A DNA stretch of 64,000 nt, taken from contig NZ_CP013420.1 in the NCBI RefSeq assembly GCF_001718695.1, positions 186,001 through 250,000 on the forward strand, in the 5' to 3' direction. Below, one piece after another: positions 55,466 through 64,000 of this stretch. Under the pieces are notes generated by a model. The model was not told the origin of the DNA and did no database searches. It saw only the letters and a list, made by a program, of their open reading frames with translations. The stretch comes from Burkholderia ubonensis. Lineage in GTDB: Bacteria > Pseudomonadota > Gammaproteobacteria > Burkholderiales > Burkholderiaceae. The position numbers and the translations under genes are program-made. Positions within the stretch are counted from its first letter, which is position 1. Every line of letters begins with the position of its first letter.

Positions 55466-55831
55466 CTATTTTTGAAGCAGCGTCTTTAAATAATCAACCC
55501 GCTGTTTTGTTATCGTAGTGAGGCATTCTTTCGTAATTAGGCTGGAGCCGATGCCTTGAGATGCCGACGCCTCAGCTGCAACATACCCAGTACACTGCTT
55601 GCTCCGGTAAGCGAGCCAAGCTTCCTGCGCTTGCTGAAGCTCGTTCTTGTATCGTGTGGATAAGTATAATTTTTGATATGTCGAATTTAATTCGGTTTTT
55701 GATTTATTTAGTTCCGCATTGATGCGTGATAAGTCGTCGTACGCATTCCCATTGTTGATGGCTGCGTCGGCAAAAGCGATTGCCGGTAGGGCGATAAATG
55801 CAAGTGTGATGGTTTTCTTCGTGATATTCAT
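55466..55831 (-). CDS. LprI-type lysozyme inhibitor family protein (DUF1311)
   Basis: 121 aa from MNITKKTITL. Signal peptide about residues 1-20 (ending IAFA). The DUF1311 core is visible: a long helix ELNKSKTELNSTYQKLYL, then QEAWLAYRSKQC with Trp-x2-Tyr-Arg and Cys. The family includes LprI, which inhibits lysozyme. That fits a periplasmic protector against the lysozyme-like effector in this island. The upstream 40-codon extension in frame is probably not used. Confidence 0.8.
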   Translation of the reverse strand: MNITKKTITLAFIALPAIAFADAAINNGNAYDDLSRINAELNKSKTELNSTYQKLYLSTRYKNELQQAQEAWLAYRSKQCTGYVAAEASASQGIGSSLITKECLTTITKQRVDYLKTLLQK

Positions 55832-56009
55832 CGGGTGTCGCATTTGTGTTTGTGGCCTGGGCGGGAATTTTGCGAGGTGATATAAGGCAGAATAAATCAG
55901 AAGGCGCGTACTTTTAATTGGTGCATCCTGGATTCCGGGGAAATGTGTCAATTTCAGGTTTCGAGTTGCTCTGGCTGAGTTCGTCGCAGTTCGAGGCTGC
56001 CATCGATGG

Positions 56010-56378
56010 CTAGTGGATGCAATTCGAAATGAATTTTCGTAATTTCACCTCATCTACTCCTAGTATGTCTGGATGCTCGGGGTCTCGTGTCAGATCCAAT
56101 GCTTGCATCGAATTCTTATCCAAGTTTATCCAACCGATAGTAACTTGTTTGTCAAGATTGTCGGGGCTATCCGCAGCGACGTACAGTCTGATGCTATAGA
56201 CTCCGTTAGCCGCATCGGCAATATCCACGTGAATGTCTTTCTTGTTCACCGCAACATGCTTGAGCGGAGGTACAACCAATTCTCTTAGCTCGTTTTTGCA
56301 GATATCGGCTCTGGCATGGGCTCCGCATGAAATGGTCAGGAGTAGGGGGAGCGTTGCGATTTTGTAAAGAATCCTCAT
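56010..56378 (-). CDS. Hypothetical exported protein, immunity-like
   Basis: 122 aa. Signal peptide about residues 1-24 (ending HARA). Two or three cysteines (ISCGAH within the signal, ADICKNEL, SNCIH at the end) could form a disulfide in the mature domain. No recognised family. Size, export and location beside PAAR suggest an immunity protein, unproven. Confidence 0.7.
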   Translation of the reverse strand: MRILYKIATLPLLLTISCGAHARADICKNELRELVVPPLKHVAVNKKDIHVDIADAANGVYSIRLYVAADSPDNLDKQVTIGWINLDKNSMQALDLTRDPEHPDILGVDEVKLRKFISNCIH

Positions 56379-56530
56379 GTTCGATGAAAAGTGGATTTGT
56401 GGTTCACAGTGTTATGAAGCGGAGTAGCCCGTATCACCTAACGACTCGATCGGTGACTTCGACAGCAGGCGGGGCTGTTTTTCCGAGACTGCTGATTGGT
56501 GTGAGCCGCGTGCGGTGTTCCATCTCCCAA

Positions 56531-56779
56531 TCACGCCAGACTCGAGATCAGGTGACAGCCGCACGTAGCGCGATGGCCATGCCGTGCGATCGGGATGCCG
56601 TCGTCCGTCATCGACGGGTCGCCTTCCTCGATGAGGTTCGGTGAGACATCTGGATGCTGCGGGCACGATACGCGGTCGCCCTTGCGGGCGACATAGCGGC
56701 CGTCGAAGCGCATCGAAGTTGACGCTGTTTCGACCTTGCCGCCGTGGTCCGTGTCGTCACCGATACGAATCAGGTCCAT
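56531..56779 (-). CDS. PAAR-domain protein (type VI secretion tip)
   Basis: 82 aa from MDLIRIGDDTDHGG. The PAAR fold places repeats of Gly/Asp/His: GDDTDHGGKV, VARKGDRVSCPQHP, IARHGHRATCGC. His and Cys residues would bind a single zinc at the point of the cone. It sharpens the VgrG trimer and can carry effectors. An in-frame ATG 12 codons upstream is an alternative start. Confidence 0.9.
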   Translation of the reverse strand: MDLIRIGDDTDHGGKVETASTSMRFDGRYVARKGDRVSCPQHPDVSPNLIEEGDPSMTDDGIPIARHGHRATCGCHLISSLA

Positions 56780-56910
56780 CACGTCAGTCCTTCGTTTTCC
56801 GAGAAGAGGCTTCAAATAGTCAACTCCCTATCTAAGTGGCGCAGGCAATAGTTCGTGTTTAGGCTGAGTGGGCATCGCGGAATTTTGGAGTGGTCGAATG
56901 CTAAATGAAA

Positions 56911-57774
56911 TCATGGTCTGATTTTATTGTCGGGATAATTTATGTCGATACATTTCACCCATTTTTCGATAATCTTCCCATTTTTCGCTATGTAGCGAAA
57001 TTTGATATATCCATCGTGAGGGCTTCCCAGTGTTTCAACTTTGTCGCCAGCTATTAGGTACGCCTTTCCTGCGGCTTGAGGGAGTGGTCGGTCATAGAGG
57101 TACGCACGTTCGCTCACTACTAAAAAATAATTATTGCTTTCGTGATCAGCAGCGGCTTTCCATGAGGGAAGTGTTCTTTTGGTGATGGTTGTTAAACTAT
57201 TTTTGTCCGATTCGCTGAGGTCAGAGAAATAGGATCGGTTGTTGACTTTTTTACCATCCTCGATGAAATTAATGCTGCCGTCTCTTTCTACAACATAGAT
57301 CGTGTCGTAGCAATATGGATCCTTTTCTCCGGCTGATGGTTGCTTGTCGAGCAATATAAATGTGCTTTGATCGATCATCTTTTTATCCGCCGGTTTGCAC
57401 ATGGAATGCGATGCCATGATGTCTGGCACCATTGGACTTAGATTTTCCGAGAAAAATGATCGGGGAAAACGGCGGCCAATCTCAAGGCCAATAACCGATC
57501 CATTGCGAGCAACAAACCAGTTCTTATTGTCCTGCTCAGAACAATTGCATGAACATGATACTAACGTCCAACTGCTATTTTTGTTCCAAGAAATCTGCAG
57601 TGGTGCATTCGGGCACAGGTTTTTTGCTTCGTTGGTGATGGTCGTTGTGCATTCGTCACCAGGCCCACATTCAACGGTATCGTATTTTACCTCCGCTATT
57701 GCATTTACGGCACTTGTCGCGATAACAATTACGAGCAACAGTCTTATTAATGATTTTTTACAATCCGCAGACAT
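56911..57774 (-). CDS. Exported protein overlapping effector gene, probable immunity (SH3-like end)
   Basis: 287 aa from MSADCKKSL. Signal peptide/anchor about residues 8-28. The mature protein has many cysteines (CGPGDEC, SCSCNC, YCYD) and a C-terminal SH3-like stretch ([12 protein letters not shown] ... [15 protein letters not shown]). Its start overlaps the last 17 bases of the effector frame, a typical effector-immunity arrangement. AT-rich. No family recognised; immunity is inferred from gene order. Confidence 0.75.
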   Translation of the reverse strand: MSADCKKSLIRLLLVIVIATSAVNAIAEVKYDTVECGPGDECTTTITNEAKNLCPNAPLQISWNKNSSWTLVSCSCNCSEQDNKNWFVARNGSVIGLEIGRRFPRSFFSENLSPMVPDIMASHSMCKPADKKMIDQSTFILLDKQPSAGEKDPYCYDTIYVVERDGSINFIEDGKKVNNRSYFSDLSESDKNSLTTITKRTLPSWKAAADHESNNYFLVVSERAYLYDRPLPQAAGKAYLIAGDKVETLGSPHDGYIKFRYIAKNGKIIEKWVKCIDINYPDNKIRP

Positions 57775-60265
57775 TTTTATCCGCCTTTCCACTAAGTAAT
57801 TTGAAATTGATGTTGTCTCTTGGCATGGGCTTCTCACCCTTGACTGGTGGGTGTGGGTATGGCTTCTGTTGTATAATTCCCATTCGCCGGCTGGTGGCGT
57901 CGAATATCCATTTAGGGTTGGCTGTTTTGGCTCTCTCTTGAACTGCGATTTTAAGAAGTTCTATCTGTGTGGCTGGTTTTTCCGTGGCAACGCGTTCTGC
58001 TATCTGATGCGATGCTTTGCTTAAGTCATGCTGCTGTACGCATAAATCATAGAGGGCGCAGTAGGTAACGAGCTGCACGGATTTCATCAGGTCGGGGCGC
58101 AGTTCCCGTAAGAGCTTCAGGCAGCTTAGAATATCTTGATGATATTTTGCTGCCTCTTTAATTTGAATCTCTTGAAATTTTTCATTCGATCCGATGGCCT
58201 TGAATGTTTTCTGCCAATTATCCCTATTGCTATTTTGTTGCGCAATCGCCCAATTTTTTTGGGCGGCAAAATCCCCGCTTATTATCGCGCTCCAGATGGC
58301 TTGATAATTCGTTCCGGGAGCAAATGCAGCTTCAAACGCTTGAGGGTCGGCATCATGCATCTTTTTGAGGACGGGGCCAAGCGTATTCATTCCAAAATTC
58401 CACTGGATCAGTCCAAACGACATGCCCATGCCGTCAAAATTATCGGCGCATCCGTCAAATTTTGGATTTCCGTTTTCGAACGATGCCGAAATAAATAGTG
58501 CGATCCGCTGGGCCTCAACCAACGGAATGCAGTCTCCATCGCCGCACGCGAAATTCCCAATCAACCCGATCGGATGAAAATGCCATGGCTTCGGCTCTTT
58601 CGGAAGAATCGTTGCGTCGATCCCTTGAACCTCTTCCCACCACTGGAGCTTCTTTATCCGCTCCATCTCGTTCTGCCATTTCCATGGCACGAGCTTCATG
58701 TAAGGCGTGATGTCCTCCCACTTGCCCATGTTGCCGCCCCATTCGCTCTCGCTCTTCACGACAATGTGCGAGATCGCTTCGGCCAGCCAGGGCATTTTCT
58801 GCGCGTCCGCCAATTCCGCTGCGGTCACCTTGCCGTCGTGGTTGGTGTCACTTGCCTTTTCGAGCTTCTGGATAAGGTCGCTGGTGGCCAATGCGTCCGC
58901 ACTAGGCTTGAAGTTGTCCTGATCCTCTCCCATGGCGAGCCCGGCGACAAACAGATACCGCTTGAACATATCGACCATCGTGGTCGAACTGTTATCGACG
59001 AGTTCGAACCCCGGCCAGTCCCACGGACTACACAGCGTCACCTTGGGGTGGTCGCGTTCGCGCGCCCAGCCTTGAAGCGTTCCACCGTCTTTCGTGCCCA
59101 GGGTCACATTCCACCAGCGTATCGCTTTTCCGCTCGCGTCCTTGTCTTCTCGGGCAAAGTTTTGCGGGCCAGGCTTCTCGAGTTCGACGATCTGGAACAC
59201 GTTGCGAAAGTCCGCTGCGGGTCCGTCTGCCTGACTCACTTTTAGCGGAAAGTCTTTCCAACCCTTGATGGGTGCCGTGGTCAGTTGATTGATCAGCACC
59301 ACGCCGCTGTCAATCCAAAAGGGGCTCCCGATCGGCGTCTCGATGGGCTCCGGCTTTTTCGCCGGTTTCGGCTTGTGCTTTTTCCCGGTCCCAGCCGGAG
59401 CAGGGGGCTCCGGCTGCGGGGCAGGCATCTTGACAGTTTTGGGCTGCACCTTGACCCACCGCGATTTCGAATCGCTGACCGGCGCCAGTTTCAAACCAGT
59501 CTGCTGAAGAACGTAGTCCGGTTCCCGGACCTTCGTTACCAGTTTTGCGCCGGCCAGAATTTCCAAAAATGGCTTTTCCATATTCGGATCTGCCTCTGAC
59601 AACTCTTTTGCGCGTAACTGGCTCTTGGCAATGAACGTCGGAAGGTCGGGACCCGCAAAAACTTCGAGGTGCAGCAATGGCCGCGTCGGCAGCGGAGGAG
59701 TGTGCTTCGCTTCTCTGTACCGTTGGTATTGTCCGATATGCGCGACGATGTCTCCCGCTTTGACCGGGTATGGCTTCTTGAGTACAACGACCTTATCGAC
59801 GGGGCCCGACTGAGGAATCGGCTCGAGCTCTGAGACAAAAACGTAACCCCACTTCAGTTGTACATCAGGAGGCTGCCCGACGATGGGGCCAACCGGATCC
59901 CCTTTAATGATCTTCGTGATTTTTGCCCAACCGTTCCGGCCGCCATTATCCGCCTCATTCACGGTCAATTCCGTCCCCTCGGGTAGCAACCCGAGCAACT
60001 TTCCGTTCGGAATAATGCGAACCCGGACCCCTGATACTGGTTGGGGAAGCGAATCGTTCCCGTCTGGTTGCGGCAATGAATCGTCGCCCGCCGCGCTGGG
60101 ATCGACCGGCTTCGGTTTCGGAACGCCCTGCGCGTTTGGTTTCAATGCTCGATACGAGCGCTCCACTTCGAGATACGGCGGAAGCGTGAACTGCGACGCC
60201 TTGGCAGCCGCATTGAACCGCCCCGAGTTTTGTGGAGGCTCCAACTCTTGAGAGAATGGAGCCAT
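57758..60265 (-). pseudogene. T6SS cargo effector, C-terminal fragment (IS3-interrupted)
   Basis: The frame is open into the IS; about 820 residues belong to the effector. Order: linker with Pro/Lys; an SH3b-like domain near residues 78-150 ([21 protein letters not shown]); a segment with LLHLEVFAG near 195, like the last M23 peptidase motif; Pro-rich linker near 290-310; an EF-hand ([13 protein letters not shown] near 473); then a lysozyme/chitosanase-like domain ([14 protein letters not shown] near 610). Function, cell-wall hydrolysis, is inferred. The only start near the IS edge has no ribosome site. The missing N-terminus lies at 61498-62154. Confidence 0.85.
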
Positions 60266-60590
60266 GAACAAGAAGCCAAGCAAGTTTTCCCCGGAAGTCC
60301 GAGAGCGCGCAGTGCGCCTCGTACGCGAGCAGCGTAGCGAGCACCCGTCGATGTGGGCGGCAGTCGAATCGATTGCGCCGATGATCGGCTGCACGCCGCA
60401 GACGTTGTTGGATTGGGTTAAGCGCGACGAGGTCGACCGTGGAGAGCGCGATGGCGTGAGTACGGCCGAGCGTGAACGCATCAAGGCCTTGGAGCGCGAG
60501 GTCAAGGAACTGCGCCGGACCAATGAGATTCTCAAACTGGCGAGCGCGTTTTTCGCCCAGGCGGAGCTCGACCGCCGTTTCAAGTCCTGA
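60264..60590 (+). CDS. IS3-family transposase OrfA
   Basis: 108 aa. HTH DNA-binding domain ([21 protein letters not shown] ... [12 protein letters not shown]) followed by a leucine-zipper-like helix ([23 protein letters not shown]). It provides the N-terminal part of the OrfAB fusion made by programmed -1 frameshifting near its end (CCGTTTCAAG region). Confidence 0.93.
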   Translation: MNKKPSKFSPEVRERAVRLVREQRSEHPSMWAAVESIAPMIGCTPQTLLDWVKRDEVDRGERDGVSTAERERIKALEREVKELRRTNEILKLASAFFAQAELDRRFKS

Positions 60591-61501
60591 AGGCCTTCAT
60601 TGATCAGCATCGCGACACCTTCGGGGTCGAGCCGATCTGCAAGGTCTTGCGGATTGCCCCGTCGGGCTACCGACGCCATGCAGCACAACTTCGCGATCCG
60701 TCGAAGCGCTGCGCCCGCGCGAAACGCGATGAGCTTTTGCAACCGGAGATCAAGCGTGTCTGGCAGGCCAACATGCAGGTCTACGGCGTGCCGAAGGTCT
60801 GGAAGCAGATGAACCGGGAAGGCATTGCAGTGGCACGCTGCACGGTCGGACGGTTGATGAAACTGCAGGGCTTGCGTGGCGCAGTTCGCGGTAAGCGTGT
60901 TCGCACGACGATTCCCGAGGTGACCGCGCCGCGCCCGCTGGACCGAGTCAACCGGCAGTTCAAGGCTGACCGACCGAATCAGCTCTGGGTGTCGGATTTT
61001 ACGTATGTCTCGACATGGCAAGGCTGGCTGTACGTGGCATTCGTGATCGACGTGTTTGCCCGCCGTATTGTTGGCTGGCGCGTCAGCTCGTCGATGACCA
61101 CGGACTTCGTTCTGGATGCACTTGAACAAGCGCTGTACGCCCGCCAACCGGGTGAGGACGGGACTTTGATTCATCATTCCGACAGAGGGTCTCAATACGT
61201 CAGCATCCGCTACAGCGAACGGCTGGCTGAGGCCGGCATCGAGCCGTCGGTCGGCAGCCGGGGCGACAGCTACGACAATGCGCTGGCCGAGACGATCAAC
61301 GGCCTGTACAAGACGGAACTGATTCATCGGTGCGCCCCTTGGAAAACGAGGGAATCCGTCGAACTGGCAACGCTGGAATGGGTCGCCTGGTACAACCGTC
61401 ATCGGCTGATGGAACCGCTCGGCTATATCCCGCCTGCTGAAGCTGAGGCAAACTACTACAGGCAACTCAGAAATGCCGCTGACGTGTCCGCATTAACTTA
61501 A
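60590..61501 (+). CDS. IS3-family transposase OrfB (DDE catalytic part)
   Basis: About 300 aa in the -1 frame relative to OrfA; normally made as an OrfAB fusion. The independent frame starts at a TTG (60647) but the coding frame extends back to the OrfA end. Catalytic triad visible: [20 protein letters not shown] and [12 protein letters not shown]. Intact, so the element is likely competent. OrfB ends at the right terminus. Confidence 0.9.
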   Translation, partial: KAFIDQHRDTFGVEPICKVLRIAPSGYRRHAAQLRDPSKRCARAKRDELLQPEIKRVWQANMQVYGVPKVWKQMNREGIAVARCTVGRLMKLQGLRGAVRGKRVRTTIPEVTAPRPLDRVNRQFKADRPNQLWVSDFTYVSTWQGWLYVAFVIDVFARRIVGWRVSSSMTTDFVLDALEQALYARQPGEDGTLIHHSDRGSQYVSIRYSERLAEAGIEPSVGSRGDSYDNALAETINGLYKTELIHRCAPWKTRESVELATLEWVAWYNRHRLMEPLGYIPPAEAEANYYRQLRNAADVSALT

Positions 61502-62154
61502 ACCAACCAGCCTCCACGATTCCCGGTGCGGTTCACATTGTCCGTTTTGGTCTGATCAAGCATCGCCTTATACGTTTTCCAGTCGAGCGTATGCATGTAC
61601 AAACTGAAGAACGTCAGCGTTTCACCGGGCGGCGGCCCGGACGGCGCCGGCGACTTTGTCGGAGCGGGGGCCGGAGGAGTCGCATTGTTTCCGGAGGCGG
61701 GTGCTGTCGGCGCATTCGACGGTGCCGGCGCGGGTTCGGGCTTTTTCGGTGCGGGCGGCAATTGCAGTGTATGGCGGATCAGCACAAAGCCGCGCGAGTA
61801 CAGCGCGTGGCGCTGGTCCTGATAGGTCAGCGTGGGGTATTCCTTGTCGAGCCGATAAGCGACGACCTCTCCCGTGGCGATTGCCCGTATTCCCTCGTCC
61901 TGCTTCAGCGCTTCACCTGTCTTCTGACCGAAGTGAATGCCGCCATGCCAGATCCCGCTTGCTCCCAGTGGATAAAAGCCGTCCTCTGCAGTCGCAAGCA
62001 CCTGCATATAGGTGAGGGGATCCGTGGTGTCCGGAGATGCACCTCCCTGAGTAGAAGGAGAAAACGGATAGCTCCATGCAAGTGGCGTGTACGCCGGCTT
62101 GGCGTCCGGCTCAGGCTTTTTCGGCGGTTGTTTGGGAGGGTGCTTGTCCGTCAT
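61498..62154 (-). pseudogene. T6SS cargo effector, N-terminal fragment (IS3-interrupted)
   Basis: 218 codons of which the last five (GGWLV) come from the IS end. After a Pro/Lys-rich start (MTDKHPPKQPPKKPEPD) comes an M23-peptidase-like domain: SGIWHGGIHFGQ, SRGFVLIRHT and FFSLYMHTLDW, with a Pro/Ala linker inserted. The usual HxxxD motif appears as HxxxH, so activity is doubtful. It starts 49 bases after the vgrG stop. The rest of the gene lies at 57758-60265 beyond the IS. Confidence 0.85.
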
Positions 62155-62203
62155 GTCAGATTGAATCGCAAGTCGTTATCGTGCATCAAAAGCCGGCATC
62201 CGC

Positions 62204-64000
62204 TCAGCCAGAAAAATCGTCCGCGTAACCGCCGTGTTTGGACACCGGCGTACCGTTTAGTGGGTCTCGCAACGTCATGGTCGACGCACCGGGCTTGTCC
62301 CAGGATGCGCATTTTTCGAGAATCTGGCCCGACGTCCCGTTTTCGATCATGTTCGGCGTGATCTTGATATACGAGGAGCCGACGTTGAGAATCAGTTCCT
62401 TTTCCGCGCGCAGGATCACCCGCCCTGACGCGCTCTCGATCTTGACGTCCTGTTGTGCCAGCATTGTCAGCGCATCGGTTTGAGCTTGGATCTCGATCGC
62501 GCCTTTCGTCGCGAAGATTTTCACTCCCTGGTTTTGGGCGTACAGGCTGATCTTGTCCATTACGCTGGCGAGAAACGACTTCCCGGCTGCGAGGTTAACG
62601 TTTTTCCCCGCCACCAAATTGACCTGCTGATTAGCCGATGTGTGAATCGATTGATGGCTCGACAGTCCGATGCCGGCCGGGCTCGACAGTAGCAGCGCGG
62701 GTTTTGCAAAGCCATTGGCGTTCCCCGTCCCGCCGCCAGCGGTGCGCCCGCCTTTTGTTGCAGCGGGCACCGTGTGCTGCGTCATCTCGGTAAAGGCTTT
62801 CAACGCATCGCTGCCGTCCTGCAAGCTCTCGGCCCGATTCGTTTCGCTCGCCTGCGACACCGTTTCGAGCACGGCTTCCGAAGCCGCGAGCTGATCGGTC
62901 GCCGCGGACACGTTCATTGGTTGTACTGCGGCGGGGTGGGTCGAGATAGACATACCCTGAACGGCCCGGATCGCACCATGAGCCTCCGATTTGAGGTCGA
63001 ACCCACTGCCCACGAACGACCCCCGCGTGTTGTCGCTCTGTTCGATCAGATAGCCCAAATGCAGGTGCGAACTGTAGCTCGACGAGTAAAGGTGGACCCG
63101 GTTCTGACCGGTAGCATCGTCCATGACGAGCTGGTTGAAGCCGTCGCCGCCATACTCACGCGAACGAAACCCGGACAGCAGGCCGTGCGTGTGCCACACC
63201 GGCATCGTCGCGCCCCCATGCAAACGCGACACGATGACGGGCCGGTCGCAGTCGCCATTGACGAATCCGAGGAGCACCTGATCACCTTTGCGCAACGGGA
63301 AGTAGCCGCCGCGCTTCGAGCCTGCGTCCGGCATCGCCGCGCGAATCCACGACGTCGACTTTGTATTGCGATCGTTCCGGCTGTTCGACGTCCGGACCCG
63401 CACGCGATTGCCATCGTCCGTGGCGATTTCTTCGTCGCTGTCGGTTACGACGATCGCCGTCTGCAAGTGCATCTCCGGCTTGTCATGCTCGAACGGGCTG
63501 CGGAACGGCGTCTTGCGGCGTTGCGCTTCGATCTCGACGTGGAAGAATCCGATACCGCCATCGCGGTGGCTCACAGTCGCGCCGGCCCCGGCCGCCTTCA
63601 CCTGTTCGATCTCGCTGCGCAGGCTGCGCGGGAAGCGGGTTAGGGCGTCCATTCCTGGCAGGTTGTTTTGAATCAGCCAATCGCTCGCGATGATCGACAG
63701 TTCGCGCTCTTCGTCAGGCAATGCGTCGAGGACGGGATGCCCCGACACTTTGAACCAGTAGCCGGGCAGCGCGTAGCGGGGACTACCGATCGCAAAATAG
63801 CGCTTTGCTCTGGACGCCCATTCCTCGGTTCGAATACGCGCCTGTTGTTGTCCGGCATCGGATTCGGCCCAGGTCTGTGAGCCGGTATATAGATAATCCT
63901 CGCCTTGGCCCGGCAGATCTTCCAGGTCGGCCGCCGGCATGCTGATTTGTTTGTCGAGATCCGGGCGCTTGTAGTCGACGGTGCCGAGCGCAAGCGTTGC
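62204..64000 (-). CDS. Type VI secretion tip protein VgrG (partial, 5' end outside window)
   Basis: 598 codons are seen. The gp5-like OB domain has VRVRTSNSRNDRN, ASKRGGYFPLRKGDQVLLGFVNGDCDRPVI (shown by its core GDQVLLGFVNGDCDRP) and HTHGLLSGFRSREYGG. The C-terminal part is a DUF2345-type beta helix with repeated GKNVNLAAGKSF-, AIEIQAQ-, VILRAEKELILNVGS-like stretches. The N-terminal gp27-like part continues outside. It would form the trimeric spike with PAAR and carries the effector coded next. Confidence 0.95.
   Translation of the reverse strand, partial: ATLALGTVDYKRPDLDKQISMPAADLEDLPGQGEDYLYTGSQTWAESDAGQQQARIRTEEWASRAKRYFAIGSPRYALPGYWFKVSGHPVLDALPDEERELSIIASDWLIQNNLPGMDALTRFPRSLRSEIEQVKAAGAGATVSHRDGGIGFFHVEIEAQRRKTPFRSPFEHDKPEMHLQTAIVVTDSDEEIATDDGNRVRVRTSNSRNDRNTKSTSWIRAAMPDAGSKRGGYFPLRKGDQVLLGFVNGDCDRPVIVSRLHGGATMPVWHTHGLLSGFRSREYGGDGFNQLVMDDATGQNRVHLYSSSYSSHLHLGYLIEQSDNTRGSFVGSGFDLKSEAHGAIRAVQGMSISTHPAAVQPMNVSAATDQLAASEAVLETVSQASETNRAESLQDGSDALKAFTEMTQHTVPAATKGGRTAGGGTGNANGFAKPALLLSSPAGIGLSSHQSIHTSANQQVNLVAGKNVNLAAGKSFLASVMDKISLYAQNQGVKIFATKGAIEIQAQTDALTMLAQQDVKIESASGRVILRAEKELILNVGSSYIKITPNMIENGTSGQILEKCASWDKPGASTMTLRDPLNGTPVSKHGGYADDFSG

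Larger units (their letters stand above)
60233..61516 (+). mobile_element. IS3-family insertion sequence (IS51-like group), about 1284 bp
   Basis: Ends carry inverted repeats TGGAGGCT (left at 60233, right as AGCCTCCA ending 61516), extending imperfectly inward. It encodes the two overlapping frames orfA and orfB. It lies inside the effector gene. I cannot find a target duplication: the flanks read GTTTTG on the left and CGATTC on the right. The group assignment rests on orfA/orfB style only. Confidence 0.9.

Noticed and set aside
57758..61465. A 1235-codon minus-strand frame through the IS element
   Set aside because: Its first 400 codons are the antisense of the transposase; only the part after the IS edge belongs to the effector.

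Overview
The window looks like the chromosome of a Burkholderia cepacia-complex bacterium. It is GC-rich with strong G/C third positions. The rRNA genes read as Burkholderia, and the variable regions of 16S look closest to what I recall of B. multivorans, but I could not align them, so the species is a guess. Family-level markers agree: HemP, DUF2863, DUF3563, FtrABCD and a nuo operon followed by a DUF2818 gene.

Layout. 1-6.8 kb is the distal end of the complex I operon (nuoI partial, J, K, L, M, N, then a small DUF2818 membrane protein). 6.8-17.7 kb is housekeeping and catabolic: a NUDIX hydrolase, a DUF1178 zinc-ribbon protein, a beta-oxidation-like cassette (two acyl-CoA dehydrogenases and two MaoC hydratases), two GSTs, a PaaG-like enoyl-CoA hydratase, an aminotransferase, a PIN protein, YaaA and an M14 carboxypeptidase. 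17.7-21.5 kb holds a Lys-tailed exported protein, an orphan CbiM-like permease, a LuxR-type regulator with a degenerate receiver, and a DUF2863 protein. 21.5-27.35 kb is a complete rRNA operon (16S, tRNA-Ile, tRNA-Ala, 23S, 5S) with promoter, antitermination boxes, processing stems and terminator. 27.4-35.6 kb has a CueR-like regulator, a 48-aa DUF3563 gene, rlmJ, an aldo/keto reductase, 3-hydroxybutyrate dehydrogenase, an aromatic aminotransferase and uvrB.

35.7-46.6 kb is an iron neighbourhood: the ftrABCD ferrous iron transporter, hemP, a bfd / 20-aa peptide / tonB-exbB-exbD gene string, and bfr. Fur-box-like sites sit in front of ftrA, hemP and bfd. A pirin/LysR divergent pair and murI lie among them, as does a candidate small RNA gene with a near-consensus promoter and a terminator. 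46.8-54.7 kb has class I fumarase, whose frame is open without a stop back into a UPF0114 membrane protein, then a DMT exporter and an acetate module (acs plus a two-subunit Na+/solute symporter).

54.8-64 kb is accessory DNA, visibly AT-richer in its left part. It is a type VI secretion vgrG island on the minus strand: vgrG (running off the window), a large cell-wall-targeting cargo effector broken by an IS3-family element, an overlapping immunity candidate, a PAAR tip protein, and three more small exported proteins, one an LprI-type (DUF1311) lysozyme-inhibitor-like protein. The parts fit together as one system: VgrG and PAAR would form the spike, the M23-like/SH3/EF-hand/lysozyme-like protein would be the toxin, and the exported proteins the protection. 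Because the toxin gene is interrupted, the cell may now carry immunity without the matching weapon.
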